The notes under the pieces were generated by a model. That model saw only the letters and a list, made by a program, of their open reading frames with translations, did not search any database and was not told the DNA's origin. From assembly GCF_004798865.1 (NCBI RefSeq), contig NW_025335468.1, positions 3,421,832-3,485,831 of the forward strand: 64,000 nucleotides of DNA. The letters run 5' to 3'. This document shows, piece after piece, positions 37,530 through 50,213 of this stretch. Every line of letters starts with the position of its first letter. Position 1 is the stretch's first letter. A program made the translations under genes and the position numbers. This stretch comes from Varanus komodoensis. Taxonomy: Eukaryota; Chordata; Lepidosauria; Squamata; Varanidae.

Positions 37530-37637
37530 TACATTTCCAGATGTCTTGGAGTTCATTTCTTCACATTCCTGACCATGGGCCATGCTGGCAGGTGCTTCTG
37601 GGAGACATCTGAAGATCTACTTTCTGCCCACCCTTGT
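37530..37637. mobile_element. Palindromic hAT-like MITE, diverged
   Basis: TTTCCAGATGTCTTGGAGTTC, CCATGGGCCATGCTGGCAGG and GAGACATCTGAAGATCTAC TTTCTGCCCACCCTTG follow the order of the CAGGGGTGGGCAAC-type MITE. Confidence 0.5.
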
Positions 37638-37911
37638 GCTAGAATGCTCTTAATTAATTGCAGGAAAAGCCAATCATGCATTATGCTGGATAAGCAGATG
37701 ATTTCCCAGAACAGAGGTGGGCAACAACTGGCCTGAAGGCCTTATGCAGCCTTTTTGGTTGGCCTCACTGCTGAAATTTGCTGCTGACACTTGGCAGTAG
37801 CAAAGAAGGAGCTATTTTCCTCTAAAATAAAGTGTGTGAGAAACATGTGCTTTGCTTTAAAGCAAAATCTTTCTTCTGGAAGTGTCCCAGGAGTGTTATT
37901 TGCCCTGAAAA

Positions 37912-38086
37912 CATGGGAAGCTACCTTATTATCAGTCCATCTAGCCCAGTATTACCAACACTGACTGGCTGAAGCTCTCTAGGGCTCTCCATTCTACCAA
38001 TCCAAAGATGCCAGGGACAGAACCTGCAGCATTCTGCAACTGAAGTCTCTATTCTACCCCTTTACCACTCCGTATCAATTTTCACG
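37912..38086 (-). mobile_element. tRNA-derived SINE, inverted
   Basis: On the plus strand it reads TATTATCAGTCCATCTAGCC, CAGTATTACCAACACTGACT GGC, AGGGCTCTCC and GATGCCAGGGACAGAACCTG. On the minus strand the head has a B box GGTTCTGTCCC and an A-box-like TAAAGGGGTAGAATAG. This order matches a tRNA-derived squamate SINE whose 3' part contains GTCAGTGTAGACAATACTGAGCTAGATGGACC. Diverged. Confidence 0.7.
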
Positions 38087-38089
38087 TGC

Positions 38090-39640
38090 CAGAAGCATTT
38101 CTAAATTTTCCAACATGTAGACACAAGGCAAATATTTATACAAATTCCAGAGGACAGAAATCCCCAAAATATCAATAATTTTATCAGTGTCCTTTAAATT
38201 TAAAAGGAATGCATGTGATTTGTAGCCAAACAGATCACCACCTGTGCGGTTCATTTAATGTAACCAACCATTCAACATATCCAAGTGACATTTTAGGTCT
38301 ATATATATTAGCATATGAATAAAAATACAGTCTCTTATTTTTAGATGAGGCACGTGTATTTTATAATAAGCCCCATTCCAGAATAGGCATTCTTTCATTT
38401 GAGAAAAAGCAAAGAGAATGCTTCTTCTAAGACAGCAGCTACCTCTGTAATCCATAGATTTTTAAGAACATTTGGGGAGCAATCTTATGGGTTGCCCCCT
38501 TAATGCTTTTGTGCCCCACAACTGAGAGGTTTACAGTCATCCAGTACAGAGCAAGGCTTCCCAATCCTTCTTCCCTGCATTTTTGGATAAACTGACTTTT
38601 TTGCCTGTCTAGTTGGGATGCTTTGGAGGAAAGAGGCCAGGCAAGCCTTAAAATAGTTCATATCCTGGCTTCTCCAATCTGCGCTCCTCTCCATCTCCCA
38701 AATTCACCCTCTTTCCTTTTTCCAGGTTAGCTTTATGCTGGCAACTTTGGAAAGATCACAGCAGCTGCAGCAGGGAATGGGCCTCCCTTTTAGCAGTGCA
38801 GGGGCACAAATTTGTGCCCTTTCAGGTCTACTGTGTGAGGCAGGGATTTTACCCTCTCTTGGGAGGGCTGGACCTTCCGCCTTCACTTGGTCTTAGATGA
38901 AGACAGTCAAGGTTCATGGTCCAGGAACACCCCTGAATGCACTTGCAAGGCCTGCTGTTTGCAAAATGCAGCTATGAAATTGTTAACAGACATGGCCAAG
39001 ATAGAATTCCATCCCTTGTGGAATAGGACTTTTTACTAATTTGCTTCCAAGCCGAATTCAGCGTAACGGGTTTAACCTTTAAGGCCCAAATACCTGAAAG
39101 AGCATAACTCCGCATCCCAGCATGTCCATGTCTTGAGACCTGCTGGAGAGATTCTCGCTAAAGCACGTTCTATACTAGAACCGACACATTATGCCTCAAC
39201 AAGGAAAAAGGCTTCTCTGTTGTGGTTCTTTTGTAGAACGCCCACTTCAGAGGAGGGAGGCTGGTGCTGTCTTCATTGTCTCTTCAAATCAGGTTCAGAT
39301 TTTTCTGCTTGTTCTGGGTTTGTCTGTCATTTAGCAGCTTACTGCATTTAAAGCATGGACTCACAATTTGCATTTTTAAAAAAGGGTCTATTTTATCTAT
39401 TTTATCATATGGCCATTGTTTGTCTCATTACGCACACTGCCACTGTTTCTTGTAATGAAAGATGGTTTTAAAACCTTTTAAAATTAAAAATGTATAAACT
39501 AAAATGATAAATACATGTATGAATGCTAATACTTCAGGAAGAATAGGATGCGGGTGGGCAAGTGTTTCCAATAATAGTCTTTCAGGTTTCCTATTAAATA
39601 AATACTGCTATTTATTTAACTTCTAAAGTAGCCTTCCAAC
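38090..39640. other. Unassigned intergenic sequence
   Basis: No recognisable gene or complete repeat. Confidence 0.55.
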
Positions 39641-39642
39641 AT

Positions 39643-39850
39643 TTGTTTGTTTGTTTGTTTGTTTGTTTGTTTATTTATTTATTAAAACATTTTTATGCCG
39701 CCCCATTCGCCGAAGCCTTGGGGCGGCTTACAACAAATAAGTTAAATAACATTTTAAAATATATACATTAAAATAAATCACGAATATACAATATAAAATA
39801 ATATATTTGTCTTCTTTTAATAATATATTGTCTTCTTTTCCCCCTCCCTG
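39643..39850 (-). mobile_element. L2/CR1-type LINE 3' tail with expanded (TTTG/TTTA)n
   Basis: A tract of TTTG units (39643-39671) and TTTA units leads into GCCGCCCCATTCGCC GAAGC and GGGGCGGCTTACAAC, almost identical to the copy at 26338. The tetranucleotide tract is the expanded LINE tail read backwards. Confidence 0.8.
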
Positions 39851-42800
39851 GCACTTTGTCTAGACAAAAACCAGGGTGCAAGGCAGGGTGGAGTGGAGGT
39901 CACCACCACTGCAGCTCATTCAGGGCAGAGGACCCAAAAGCCTCTGGAATCCGAAGTGCAATCCCATGCTGGAGAAAAAGGCCTACAGCTCCTACTCTGC
40001 CCCAGCCAGGAGAGCTCGGACTTGCAGGCCTTTTTCCCTGTGTGCCCTTAGCATAGTAAAACTTCAGCTTAGACAGAAATTTAATAGAAGCTTTCCTACT
40101 TTGTGGAATTCACAATTATTTGATCTAATGGCATCAGCTATGCTACCAGTGTAGGGATTTCTAAAAATAAATCTATTTTTAAAATTAGCAATTGAGTCAC
40201 AGTGGAGGCTGCGACTGAGGCATCTGCTTTCAGAAATCCGATGGAGATACCCCAAATGTTATTCAGCTTTACTTATGCATGGATGCAGCACTGCAATTCA
40301 GATTCCACAAGGGGAAAATAGGTGACCTACATCTGGACATCTGGTGCTTAACTCATCCTTCCCCCAATCCATTAACACTTTCCTCCCCGCCTGTACTCTA
40401 ACGTATGCACACACGGGCTCCTGATTGCAGAAGACCTGCTTCCCAAGTTTGCATAATGTCTCCATTAGCTTGCTAACAACAGAAGATTGGACCTTGTTCC
40501 TTGAAACTTTTTGTTTCAGTGCCACCTGGGTTTAAGAGAAATATGTGAAGGATGTGTTTCAAATACATGCCTGTAGTTTGATCAGCTCACCACCTGAGGG
40601 CCCCAGAACCCACCTGATTTGCTGCACATCATAAAAGGAGTGCACAGCCTAGTATTAGCATGTATTTCACAATGCTGTCATTGGCACTCCATGAGCTCTT
40701 ATCTGTTGCCATCTGCTGGACTCAAGCTCTAACTGTGCCTACACTCCCTCTCCTTGAGAAAAATAGTGATTGCCCAGGCTTTAAAATTCAGGGGTTTCAG
40801 AGGATCAGCAAATAAGACATGTTGGTTGAAGCATGCTAGTTGTAACAGAACTGCAGCTGATTATTGACATATGCTGGAAACTTTGGCCATGCTCAGGCGG
40901 AAATCAAAATAGCTTTTGATTCCCTGAGGAGGTGCACTTATCATGCTGGTGAGCCGCAAGAGTGTTTATTGCGCTGACCCCTGTGCATCCCTGTTCTTTC
41001 CCAGTTGGCCTGTGCTCCACACAGATGGCTCAGAATCCTGAGAGTGGAGACCACAAAAATGGGTTGGGCACACTTTAAAAAGAACAGAAATGCCACCAGA
41101 GCCTGTATAGCGAAGACACCAGAAACTGGCATGAGCAAAGCTGAAATCAAAAGCAGCACAAGTGATATTTGCGCAGCGACATTCTAGAGGAACTTGGCAA
41201 GTCTGTTTCTGGAAGAGAAATCCTAGATGGAAACAACCAAAGTAGCGAAGAACAAGTGCGATGCCCAACTGTAGTGTCCTGACCAACACATTAGTCACGA
41301 TGGATCACAAAGCAGTTGCCTGAGCAATCGAGTGAGTGGGCTTTGCTAACATGTGACAAGTGGGCTTTGCTGGCTTTTATTTTTACCACCATTGTAGGAA
41401 GTGCTGTTTATCCTTGAAACCTTCAGTTCCTAAAAAGACATTCACTTCTACCACTTTATTCTCCTGTTTGGGTAATGTAAAATTGCTCTTGACACTTCCT
41501 TAATAATGCTGGGAGGGAACAGAAAAAATGGTGTTCACAGAGAGCGGGGGAAAGTTTACAGAATGCAATGTTTCAGAGGAGCCCCTTGGATGAGCAGTCT
41601 ATGGAGGATACTCAAGCAGTCAAGCACATGAGAGAGAGTAGACAGCAGAGAGAAGGACTGAAGAAGGCCTGTGAATATATGGAACTTGCCTGCTGTTTCA
41701 ACATATTTCGCTCCCTCTACCCCCGTGCTGCTCTTCCATTACTGGGTCGATGGGAGCCCGCCTGAGCCTGTGTAGAGGCAGTTGGTACCAGCCCTTTCAG
41801 GAGATGCTTGGCGCCATGGCACCTGGCAATCCAGAGACCTGCCAGCGAGGCTGACTTGGTGGAAGCAGCAGTGGGAGAACTCCCAGCCTCTCTTTAACCT
41901 TCCATATGAGGATGCCAGCGGGAGAGGCTCAGCAGAATTACAGATGGAGGGAAAGAGATAAAGTTTATCATCATGAACACTCTTCCCCTTCTTCTGAGCT
42001 CTCCTAAAAGGAAGGTTGGTGGGGAGGGAATACCTCTTCTAGATGATTTTACTGTGCCAACTGCCAAGGCTCTTGATATCCATTCATACTGATTTGCTAG
42101 TCATGCTTATTAAACATCTGCGAAAAGGAAGGATTTATTGCTTGAGCTGGTGAAAGGGACAGAGGGGGAATAGCCCTCTAGGATAAACACCTGTCCAAAT
42201 ACATAGTGCAGGACCAGATAGACTGGCCTTGAGTGATTTTATGCATCCTCAGTTCATCAGAAGAGGCCAGCACCCCCATTCAGGAAGCAGGAGAGCAGTT
42301 AGTACTCTTCTAGCCTACTCTTCTTTGCTTTATAAGGAAGAAGGACAGCTCCAGTCACTTCACTAATTAGAAAAACACACAAGTCTGGGACAGCAAATCT
42401 CACCAAAATGTAAACTTGAATCCTAACCCTCTTGAGGTGGTGGATGCTTGCCAGCCTTCCAAAGAAGCATTTGCTACTGTAGTCAACCTAGCTGAGCTGA
42501 AGACATTCTTTCCTGGTTGAGTCAATTGTTAAGCTGATCATCCTGATTCCTGTAAAGTTATGTGGGTCTTCCAATCAACAGAAAGTTTTTTTTATGTACT
42601 GAATGGATCATATTTATTCGAGAGCATTTTTGCTGCTTCAGCTCTAAAACCTAGGGGAGATTCAAACACAAAGTAGTCTGCTGTGTGGGGGATGCTCAGC
42701 TATGGATGAAGATTATTCAGCTATAGGTATTGCTTCCATTTCAGGTTTCTGCACTAGTTCTATTTTATTTTTTGATGCTGTTTCTCCGGGGTTTAAATAA

Positions 42801-43300
42801 TAAATGCTTGTTTTTGATTGCACGTGGGAAATGAGGTTTTACTGTGTTGTTCTTTTGGACATATTTGTGTTTGATGATTGCAAGCATTAGTTCAAACAGT
42901 CAGAGTTTAGAAGTCTGCATTCAACAATTTAACATTGTACTGGTAGAAATTCTGTATTCTGAACCCAGAACAGATGCATTCAAATGATCATTCAGTTCTG
43001 ATTAACGTGAATTAATCTCTGGTCCTGGAGAGTTCTTTTCCTTCTGAGTATTGAAGAGTGTTATTCGATGTTCGATGAATTGAAGGACCAAACAAAGTTG
43101 TTGCTCCCACATGAAGTACAGTAGGGGTAGAGAGCTTCTGGCCTACGGGCTCCTTCCCCTTTCCTCAACTACAGCTGATTTGGTAGTTTCTCAATCTCAC
43201 CATTCTAAATGGTTGACATGCCTCTTCTAAGGATTTAGTTACTGATAGTAAGAGCTGCAAGTTAAAACATGCTGGTATTTTAAAAATATTTTAGTCCTAA
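39851..43300. other. Unassigned intergenic sequence
   Basis: About 3.4 kb without a recognisable gene. A MITE-like fragment may lie at about 43120-43160 (GGGTAGAGAGCTTCTGGCC). Confidence 0.55.
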
Positions 43301-43302
43301 TA

Positions 43303-43321
43303 CTAACCCTAACCCTAACCC
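43303..43321. repeat. Short interstitial telomeric repeat (TAACCC)3
   Basis: CTAACCCTAACCCTAACCC, three units of the vertebrate telomere repeat, preceded by the near match CTAATACTAA. Confidence 0.9.
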
Positions 43322-43397
43322 ACTACTGGAAAGTGGTCCGCAAAATTTTTCTCCAAAACTTTAATCCTCAGGCTGAAAGAGAACCTGCACCTACTAT

Positions 43398-43930
43398 TTT
43401 TATTTTATTTTATTTATATACCACCCCATAGGTATCTGGATGGTTTACTACAAGTTATAAAATCCAATAAAATATAGTGTAACATACAAATAAGCATAAA
43501 ACATAACATTTCCCTGAAATTAACTTATTTCATTTTACATTTTAAAATGAACTTAAGAACCAAATTTAATCAATTTAAATAATAAAGACAGATTTATACA
43601 ACGAAACCAATTCAAAGAGTTTGCATAAACCCCCTCCATGTACTATTTACAGTTATCAAAGACTTTGGCACAGATGTAGTCTTAACTTAGTACCAAAAGG
43701 ATAATGAAAAGCGGGTGTCTGGCAGGTCTAGGTAGGGAGCTTGTTCAATAACTGCTGGGCCACCACTGAGAAGGCCCGTCTCCTTGTTGCCTCCAACTGA
43801 GCCTCTCTTGTGGGTGGCATTCAGAGGCAGGCTGCAGATGCAATAGAAGACAGAGTGGCATGAAAAGGTGTGGAACAGAATCTTCCTCCCTTCCACTCTC
43901 CCTATTCTGTGCTTTTCTGCTGCAGGCAAA
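43398..43930 (-). mobile_element. L2/CR1-type LINE 3' end with ORF2 terminus
   Basis: The minus strand around 43815-43700 carries the coding end of ORF2 (RRAFSVVAQQLLNKLPT-like, from GGGCCTTCTCAGTGGTGGCC). This is followed by the 3' UTR, a diverged hairpin (GATACCTATGGGGTGGTATAT) and a TAAATAAAATAAAATAAAA tail at about 43398-43418. It ties the isolated hairpin tails elsewhere in the window to a coding LINE. Confidence 0.8.
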
Positions 43931-44885
43931 TTTGTCCTAATTAGCCTGGGGGAAAATGGCCATTGTAGGGCAAAATTTCTGGAGGTCCAGAAGTTGCCCT
44001 CCCTGCTCTAAAAGGTGAAAAAGAATTATAAAATTGAAAAAGTGCACAAAATAATGTGAAGGAGAGGAAATATTTTTTGTAACTCCTGAAGCAGTAGAGT
44101 TATAAACACTCTCCAAAAGTCACTTGGGATATTCACATAAAAAACAAAACAACATTTTCAGAATCTCAATGGAGGTGTTCATTAGAGGGTATGAGAACAG
44201 TAGTAAAATATTGTAGTTTCTGTCCTGGGTAAATACCAATTCCTTACAAGTGACCACAACAATGGAGCAACAACTATCTTTCCTTGAAGAAATACTTTAG
44301 GAACTCATGCAGCTAATAATGGCTGAACCATGTTTCAGTTAATGATGAAATCTGCTTAGAAATGCACATAAAAACTGAGAGATAGGCATGCATTTTTAAA
44401 AAATCAATCTATAATTGCAGTAGTAGTCAATGAAAATGATTTCACTCTGTGGTAAGTTCATGCTTTATTTTACTACCATGCATGGCTATTTTCAAAGCAC
44501 CAAAATCTAATTGCCATATAATTCATGTACTTTGAAGATCCCAGATGGTATTATCACAAGACAGATAACAGCAATATATAGAAAAGAAAAGTGTAAAAGG
44601 GCTCATGCTATCAATCAGAGACAGGGCAAACAGAAGAGGGCAATCTAAAGGTCAAGCAGTAACAAAGGAGGGGAAAGGGGGGAAAAAAATCCCCACATTT
44701 TATTTACATGCATGTCCTGAAAATGATCCCCTGTTCCTCTGTATCTGGCTTTGCATCTTGCCATATAGCAAGGGAGTCCAGAAATGGCTCCACTTCAAGA
44801 AGCTGCTGCTGTGAAGAATGTACATGAGTTCTGTGCTGAGCAGATGAGAAATGAATGCAGACAAGCTGTTCTAAACCACAGCTTA
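43931..44885. other. Unassigned intergenic sequence
   Basis: A diverged MITE piece (TTCTGGAGGTCCAGAAGTTG CCCTCCCTGC) lies at about 43977-44010. Otherwise nothing is recognised. Confidence 0.5.
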
Positions 44886-44887
44886 TG

Positions 44888-45019
44888 TGGAGGGAGGCCC
44901 TCCAGAGCTCTCAAGCATTTTTCAGACAACTCCCCTAATCTCTGACCAGTGACCATGCTGCCTGGAGCTGGTACCCATCATAGTCTGAGACTTCTGGAAA
45001 GCACCAGGTTGCCCACCCT
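44888..45019. mobile_element. Palindromic hAT-like MITE (ACTCCCAT family)
   Basis: GGAGGGAGGCCCTCCAGAG, ACAACTCCCCTAATCTCTG, CCATCATAGTCTGAGACTTC TGG and CACCAGGTTGCCCACCCTG follow the family order, and the right end is well kept. Confidence 0.7.
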
Positions 45020-45042
45020 GTGTTGTACTTACTGACAAGTAG

Positions 45043-45543
45043 CTAAGTGGAGTGCACAAATAATAAAAAGGATGTATAGCATCTATTGCATTTACATGGC
45101 CATAAGATGGTGGGCTGGACTACACAGGGAAGGCTTGCATGAACAGCTGAGCATCCAAAGAAAAAAATGCCAGAGCATTTGGAAAACTTAGGCAGTGGTG
45201 TAGTTTCTTTACTATGGTTAGCCCAAATCAATTTGGCATGATGTCTGAACTGAGACAAAACTACCTGAACTCCATTTCCATAGTGGTTTCTTCTATGAAG
45301 AATAGGGTAAACTTGAGATGAATGCCTGGAACAGGGCAGAACAGGCATTTCCAAGTTTGGCTGTCTGCAAATGATGGTCAGATCAGACACTGGCATGAAT
45401 CCTGATAGAGGCAAGAAAAACAAACACTCCACATGAACAAAATTATTTCCAGATGCAATAAAATGGCAAGGAGTATACAACCTGTAAACTAAACATGTGT
45501 AGCCAACAGCCTGTCTTAACAAGGGAACAATGCAGTTTTTCAA
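45043..45543 (-). other. Unassigned 166-codon open frame
   Basis: One frame is open for 166 codons on the minus strand. It has no domain I recognise, no signal peptide and no splice context. Composition is like the surrounding intergenic DNA. It may be chance or an old repeat. Confidence 0.15.
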
Positions 45544-46526
45544 GATTCCTTAGCTGGTGGGAAGAGACAGAGAGGCAGAGCAGGCACAGACATTTCTAAG
45601 GCTTCTTCCAAATATTTCCATCACAAAAGGTGGATAGAGGCAACCTGCAGTTTAAGAACATGCTTGTTTTCCAAGAAGCAGCAGAAAACAAGCAGATTTA
45701 TTCCAATTGTATTCAGCAGTACTTGGTGATGAATCAAATCGTGTGTTGTGTACTGCAAGCAGAATGAAGAAGCCAGACTGTAACTTTTAAAAATGCATTT
45801 AACAATAGATTATTCTTATTATACGCATGACATTCTGCCTTCTTGACTTTCGCTGTTGGGCTATTGAGCAAGCATGCCGTTTTTCTAAAGGCAGTTCAGA
45901 TTCATCAGGCTGTTTTCCTAGTCCTGCCACTCCCCAGCCCAGTAGAACAGAGGAAGCAGCATGTAAAGATGTTAGGGCTGCACATGCTCTGCAGCAAGCA
46001 TGAAAGAATGTCCAAGAGCTGTTGAAAGGATGGGAAAGTTGGGAGAGTTTGTGAACCAACAGACGAAGGAGGAGCAGCTGCATCATTTACAATTGCATAT
46101 TGGGATATGAATGACCTAGAAAGAACATTTCTTCATGGAGCACCATGCCATCTTGTGGTTTTATTATATGCTGAGCAACCACATCCTCCACTCTTCCTCT
46201 GGGACTCCCACAGTGAGCACAAGAGCAGCAAGCAATGTTGCTTGCTACCCTGGAACTGGCAGCCCTTCTGACTCGCATGCATGTATGTGAGCTGCTGCAG
46301 ACAGCAAACCACAGGGAAACACTTTTAGAAGCTCTTGTAAAATACAAGAGAGAAAGAAGCGATTTCTGGATGTGCTGCGATTCATCTCTGCAATACCCTG
46401 GCCATTTTCACAAATCTGCCTTTATGATTTTCTAGACAAGAAGCTGATGCCAGCTGGCAAGGTTCATCTTGAATCCTGTCCCAGTCATCCCAAATGTGTT
46501 AGGCTCTTTTCAGTCATAAACACATC

Positions 46527-46636
<110 letters not shown>

Positions 46637-46649
46637 ATGCCTTTTTACT

Positions 46650-48810
46650 TGCATAATGTGCATCATCTGGAAATGACATTTCTAATAGCAGAATAGTTAT
46701 CTTTGTTCTCCCCAAGTGCTAATAGCTGTGGTTCAGGATATTTTTCATTAAAAGATACTGGCCAGTTCCCACTCCCTTTTCAGTCCCAAGTCTAAGTGTT
46801 CAGTGTCAGTAACAGAGCAGCCCTTCTTGTTCATAGCTGGAATCTGATCCACAGTAGTTTGGAAGGGGTTGGGCCAAGTGGAATGCCAAGACCAGTGTGC
46901 TCTGCCTGCGCCAGAACTCTCAGAGGAAAGCCGGTGGGAGTCAGGTGGCAACTTGGACCTTGCAAAGATGGAAGCCCCTCACTCCATCCTTCTCTGGGAA
47001 CCAACAGAATTGGGGGGAGGTGGTTTGCAGAGGGGCCTTCCAGATTTTCTCCTTGTTCCTGAAGGAGAAAAGGGAAACTTCCAGGTGGGATAGATTTCAT
47101 AGATGGGACAACTTCCTTGTCAATCAGTGGTTTGGGAGGAAGGTCAGTATGAACACATCTTTGCTTTGGGAGAGTCAGTGCACAGCCTCTAGAGCTTTTG
47201 CTAGGGACATCTCATCTTTCCTTTTTGCATCCTTGCTGCATGACTCTACCGCCATCTGAGCCTAACAGATGCATTCTGCTCATGGACTCTACCCAAATTC
47301 TACTTCTCTTTGTACTCAAAGGTTCATACATCTTGTGGGCTATGGATTGATTTTGTGTCTACATCACTGAGGAATCCAGGCCTGACTGGCCTTGAGTTAA
47401 TTTCTGACTTCTGGACCTCCCTGTACCTTAAGCCAAGTGGTTTAGAGATCCCAAAGCAAAGAGCTTTGGATGTTGAAATCTCTGCATGAGTTTACTCTGG
47501 ACTCAAGGCTGATTTTGTTTTGGACCTTTAATGGTGAGAGGTCTGGACTGACAGTACCCAGAGGTTACAGCTGAAGTGACAGGAAGAGTCTTGATCTCTG
47601 TGGAGGTGTGGCTGGTGGTTCAGATCCTCTTCTGCAGTTCCTTCCCTTGCCTCACAAGCAATAGGGCTCAGATCCTTTCCTTGTAAAAGGAGCAGCTGGA
47701 GGAGCAGCACATTAGAGGGTCCAACTCAGTGGCAAAGATCTCTACAGACATGTCTGGCCTGTTACTAGGATCCCAATTGGCTGTGATCCTTATCTGAGGA
47801 GCAGGAAGAATTGTTCCAACTCTTCCTTTGTCTAACAACAGCAAGAACTTCTATGGCCCCTTAACTTGGTCTGAGAATGTCAGAGAATTTGGTCCATAAG
47901 AGATGTTCTGGACCCTACCTTGATGTAGAAGTTTTTCAAGAACCTACAGCAAAGTTTCATCAGGCACATGATTTCTGATGCCTGTAACCCATTAAGCTGA
48001 TGTCATAGAATATGCTGTAATAAAAAGATCTCACTTATTTGGAGTCTCCAGTGTCAAGAGTACTAGAATTTGTGATTGCGGGGCAGGGCTCCAGCAACAA
48101 GATTATCACACAAAAATTATTTTGTTGTTTTGGGTTGCAATCTACAACATATTAATTAAAGAGGGAGCTTCATTAGACACAGCACAACTTGCTTCTCAAT
48201 GAATATCTCATAAGATTCCACTGTAAACGTTTTCAATCCAGAAATAGCTGGGTTAAGTCTAGTTAACAATGAAATCAGCCATATTGTTGCAGCAGAACAC
48301 ATTTAAATTGTCCATTTATTTTTATGAATAACCCTGAAGCTTTCAATATTTGTTAAAATTATATCATAAACACAGTATCAAAATCTCCTTTAGATTGGAA
48401 GTCTGCATTAGAGCATGAGGAAGAAACAAACAAGTATATTTTAAAAATTGACTTTCCTGGCATGCTATGAAGCGTGGTCACCAATTTTTATCAACTTTGG
48501 ACATCTGCAAAAGATTTTAAAACCATGCTTTACACTTGAGAGAAGGTCCAAGCAATTTCTAGCTGAGAGAGCTCTTGGTTCTTGCACATTACAGTCTGCT
48601 CAGTTATCCTGATTCTGAGCAGGAGGGGGAAGGGCAGAGGGGGCAGCTGAGTTGGCAGTTTGAGGCTAACCTAGTGAAGATTCGCAGGACGAGGCTGAGA
48701 ATCAGCCTACCTTGGAAAGGGAAGGAGGCATTCCAGACCTGTGGGGGAGGCAATGCAGTGCCTTGACTCACTCAGGAGCCAACAGGTGAAGTGAGGAGAC
48801 AATTACCATG
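46650..48810. other. Unassigned intergenic sequence of higher GC
   Basis: The 46.75-48.0 kb part is richer in GC and in short open frames on both strands than its surroundings. This can mean a decayed repeat, but I recognise no family. Confidence 0.4.
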
Positions 48811-48819
48811 TGTCTAGCC

Positions 48820-49107
48820 CATGGGTCCTCAAACTCTGGCCCGGGGGCCGGATCTGGCCCGCCATGCCCATTTGGACACCGCGCACACACCTGCCACCAC
48901 CCACCTTGCTCCGTGCGCGGGGAGGCAACAGTTTGCTCACTAGGAGAAAACGATCTCCAAGCGAGGAAGCCATTGCCTCGCACACCTGCCTCAGCCCCAC
49001 GCCAGCGGCCCGGTGCCAGCCTGCACGCACTGCACCACCTTTCTAGCCCGTGCCCAGCACTGGCACCTTTCACCTGGCCCCCTAGTGAAAAAGTTTGAGG
49101 ACCCCTG
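48820..49107. mobile_element. OC1-like hAT transposon, non-autonomous, copy 2
   Basis: Begins CATGGGTCCTCAAACTCTGG and ends GAAAAAGTTTGAGGACCCCTG. It is flanked by a perfect 8-base target duplication, GTCTAGCC, at 48812-48819 and 49108-49115. After the GGCCCGGGGGCCGGATCTGG block comes a GC-rich interior without transposase. It shares both ends with the 33105 copy, but the interior is about 120 bases shorter. Confidence 0.92.
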
Positions 49108-49115
49108 GTCTAGCC

Positions 49116-49810
49116 CTTTAAGCAGCAAAAGCCACCCTGAGGGTTTCAGTTTAATTTCAACTCTTGACATGGGGAGCAGCTTTGGCCACATCTTAAGAAC
49201 GCTGCTTTGATGTATACCAGTTTGGTCCCACATGCAGACTTCTCGCCGCTTGAGGCCCACCACTCCCCCCTCCCCTGTCTGGATCCCAGCAATGGCACGA
49301 GCGTGATTGTGCTGAGATTTCCTGAAGCTGCCGGTTCATCCTGTTCTCTTTCTGAGGCTCAGGGACAGAGCAGGGTGGGCTGGTGGCCTCACGAGAGCTC
49401 GCCCAGGATGCCTTGTGCTCTTCTGGGCTCAGCCGCTGGGCACCTTTGTGCTTGTCAGCAGGAGTGGGCAGGGCATGCAGGAGACTTGTCAGTTCAAGTG
49501 CAAGAGGCTCAGCGTGCCAATTCCAAGAAGGAAGGAGCGCCGGGGGGGGGGGGGTGTCACATGGGAGGGTTTCTGGGCAGGAGAAACAGGGAAAAAAGGG
49601 GTAGACCACCCCAGAGAAGTGGACATTGTTCTTGGGTTTGGTCAGAGAAGGAGCTTTAGAGATCACATGCCCACAAAGCATTCCTTTTCATTCAGTTGAT
49701 CCTGAGAGCTCATATAGGTTTTCTTCCTCATTTATTGGTCAATATATTAATTGTGTATATTAAATAGATATTGAAAACAGTTTGTGATATGGAAATATAA
49801 TTCACTGCTT
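49116..49810. other. Unassigned intergenic sequence with G13 run
   Basis: Moderately GC-rich. A 13-base G run lies at 49542-49554. Two overlapping open frames of about 150-160 codons on opposite strands show no recognisable domain. Confidence 0.45.
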
Positions 49811-49878
49811 GGCCCCCAAGTTCCATGACAAAGTCCTCATGCGGCCCTCAAGGTAATGAAAGGTTGGACTGCCCTGAT
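49811..49878. mobile_element. MITE fragment
   Basis: TTGGCCCCCAAGTTCC, TGCGGCCCTCAAGG and AAAGGTTGGACTGCCCTG resemble the outer arms of the CAGGG(C/G)AGTCCAACC-type reptile MITE. Confidence 0.4.
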
Positions 49879-50003
49879 GTGTTCTATAACTTAAGCTTTA
49901 TTAAAGGACTGTGCTTCTGAAATTCCATCTGAGGCTGCTGGAATGGAAGAGAGAGAGGAAGAGGCCTACTCATCTCTGTGTTGGTGATGGGAACAAGTCA
50001 TAC

Positions 50004-50125
50004 ATTATTTATTTATTTATTTATTTATTTATATATATTTGTATGCCGTCCTTTGCAAGAGCCTCAGGACGGCTTACACAAAGTTCAATACATAACAGTA
50101 GAGCATAAATAAATACTGTATTTAT
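50004..50125 (-). mobile_element. L2/CR1-type LINE 3' tail
   Basis: (ATTT)n at about 50005-50030 is followed by GTATGCCGTCCTTTGCAAGA GCC and AGGACGGCTTACACAAAG. The arms differ from the GCCGCCCC copies but still pair (GCCGTCCT/AGGACGGC). Confidence 0.75.
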
Positions 50126-50213
50126 TATTGTGTGTATTCAATACATCTCCAACATTTGCTGCAGGCATCAACTGCTGTAACAGCAAACAAATCAGTACTT
50201 TATACAGCTGCCC

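Noticed and set aside
48768-49098. Several 75-101 codon frames on both strands
   Set aside because: Same reason: interior of the second hAT copy.
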